NCBI RefSeq assembly: GCF_007570825.1
Contig: NZ_SUNB01000001.1
Coordinates: 1,116,001 to 1,180,000 of the forward strand
Length of the DNA: 64,000 bases
Source of the DNA: Pleionea sediminis
GTDB taxonomy: Bacteria; Pseudomonadota; Gammaproteobacteria; Enterobacterales; Kangiellaceae
Reading direction: 5' to 3'
Positions 63,592-64,000 of the stretch are shown here, in pieces. Numbering within the stretch: position 1 is the stretch's first letter; every line of letters begins with the position of its first letter. A program made the position numbers and the translations under genes. The notes under the pieces are model-generated. The model searched no databases, had not been told where the DNA came from, and saw only the letters and a list, made by a program, of their open reading frames with translations.

Positions 63592-64000
63592 GTGGCCCAT
63601 GACCTTCCACGCATATTAATTACCACAGGAGAGCCATCTGGAGTTGGCATAGAAGTCACTCTAAAGGCTCTCCGGTCAAAACACCTCGCGAAAATAGCTG
63701 TACTCGGAGATAGCCCCTGGATTGAAGAAATAAATACCAAGGGAAAGCTAGGTCTTACTATTGAAAAAATCGACCACATTGATGAAGCACGCGCACACGA
63801 ACCTGGTTTAGTTCAAGTGCTCCATCATTCATTAAGTCATCCGGCGAGTCTTGGCGTGATCGACGTCGAAAACAGTTCTTACGTCATAGAATTACTGTCT
63901 CAAGCTCATCAGCTAGCCTTTAATCACCAGGTTGATGCCATTGTTACCGCCCCGGTTCATAAAGGCGTTATTAATGATGCCGGAATTCATTTTACCGGCC
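63592..64000 (+). CDS. pdxA: 4-hydroxythreonine-4-phosphate dehydrogenase PdxA, 3' end cut
   Basis: The frame starts at GTG 63592, nine bases after surA, and runs past the window end, with 136 residues visible. I-L-I-T-T-G-E-P-S-G-V-G-I-E opens the fold. V-T-A-P-V-H-K-G-V-I-N is the PdxA substrate region. The enzyme acts in pyridoxal phosphate synthesis. The surA-pdxA order is that of E. coli. Confidence 0.95.
   Translation, partial: MAHDLPRILITTGEPSGVGIEVTLKALRSKHLAKIAVLGDSPWIEEINTKGKLGLTIEKIDHIDEARAHEPGLVQVLHHSLSHPASLGVIDVENSSYVIELLSQAHQLAFNHQVDAIVTAPVHKGVINDAGIHFTG

Overview
The window is AT-rich chromosomal DNA from a Gram-negative gammaproteobacterium, probably a marine Kangiella/Pleionea-like lineage (the lineage is inference). 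The class call rests on lptD-surA-pdxA next to amgK-murU, a djlA homologue, a Gram-negative SoxR with its operator, MetJ with met boxes, PilU, PagL and a type 1 secretion operon. No rRNA, tRNA, CRISPR array, insertion sequence or prophage was seen.

Layout. 1-1.7 kb: the 3' part of an unknown gene and a PilZ protein. 2-14.3 kb, all on +: a secreted-protein block. It holds a patatin-like protein lacking its catalytic Asp, three tandem paralogues of a secreted Cys-rich family, a giant hybrid two-component regulator, and a secreted protein carrying the MACPF pore-former signature. 14.3-19.8 kb, on -: membrane proteins and an AraC-controlled lipid operon (desaturase, saccharopine-dehydrogenase-like, DUF4166). 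19.8-26.7 kb: oxidative-stress genes. These are SoxR with a canonical operator and a divergent operon encoding a 49-aa Cys-rich protein plus a VOC protein, then ahpC-ahpF, whose leader folds over the Shine-Dalgarno. 27-33 kb: M1 aminopeptidase and a sigma factor with a membrane tail, coupled to an alpha/beta hydrolase. 33-44.8 kb, on -: a type 1 secretion operon with an HlyB-like ABC transporter, a miniature HlyD, a small membrane protein and a 2764-residue RTX protein with a lipase-like N-terminus. 45.6-49 kb: metJ divergent from metX-metB and a degenerate stand-alone aspartokinase domain, a remnant of metL. 49-58 kb: PilU, a DUF4097 protein, an MFS carrier, a sirtuin, a chemoreceptor, dimeric dUTPase, PagL and DjlA. 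58-64 kb: MurU and AmgK (peptidoglycan recycling), then divergent lptD-surA-pdxA (cut at the window end).

The least ordinary parts are the secreted paralogue/HTCS/MACPF block with its shared promoter elements and hairpins, the SoxR-driven small ORF, the SD-masking hairpin of ahpC, the adaptor lacking the helical hairpin domain, and the metL remnant. All family calls come from reading motifs by eye. No database search was run.
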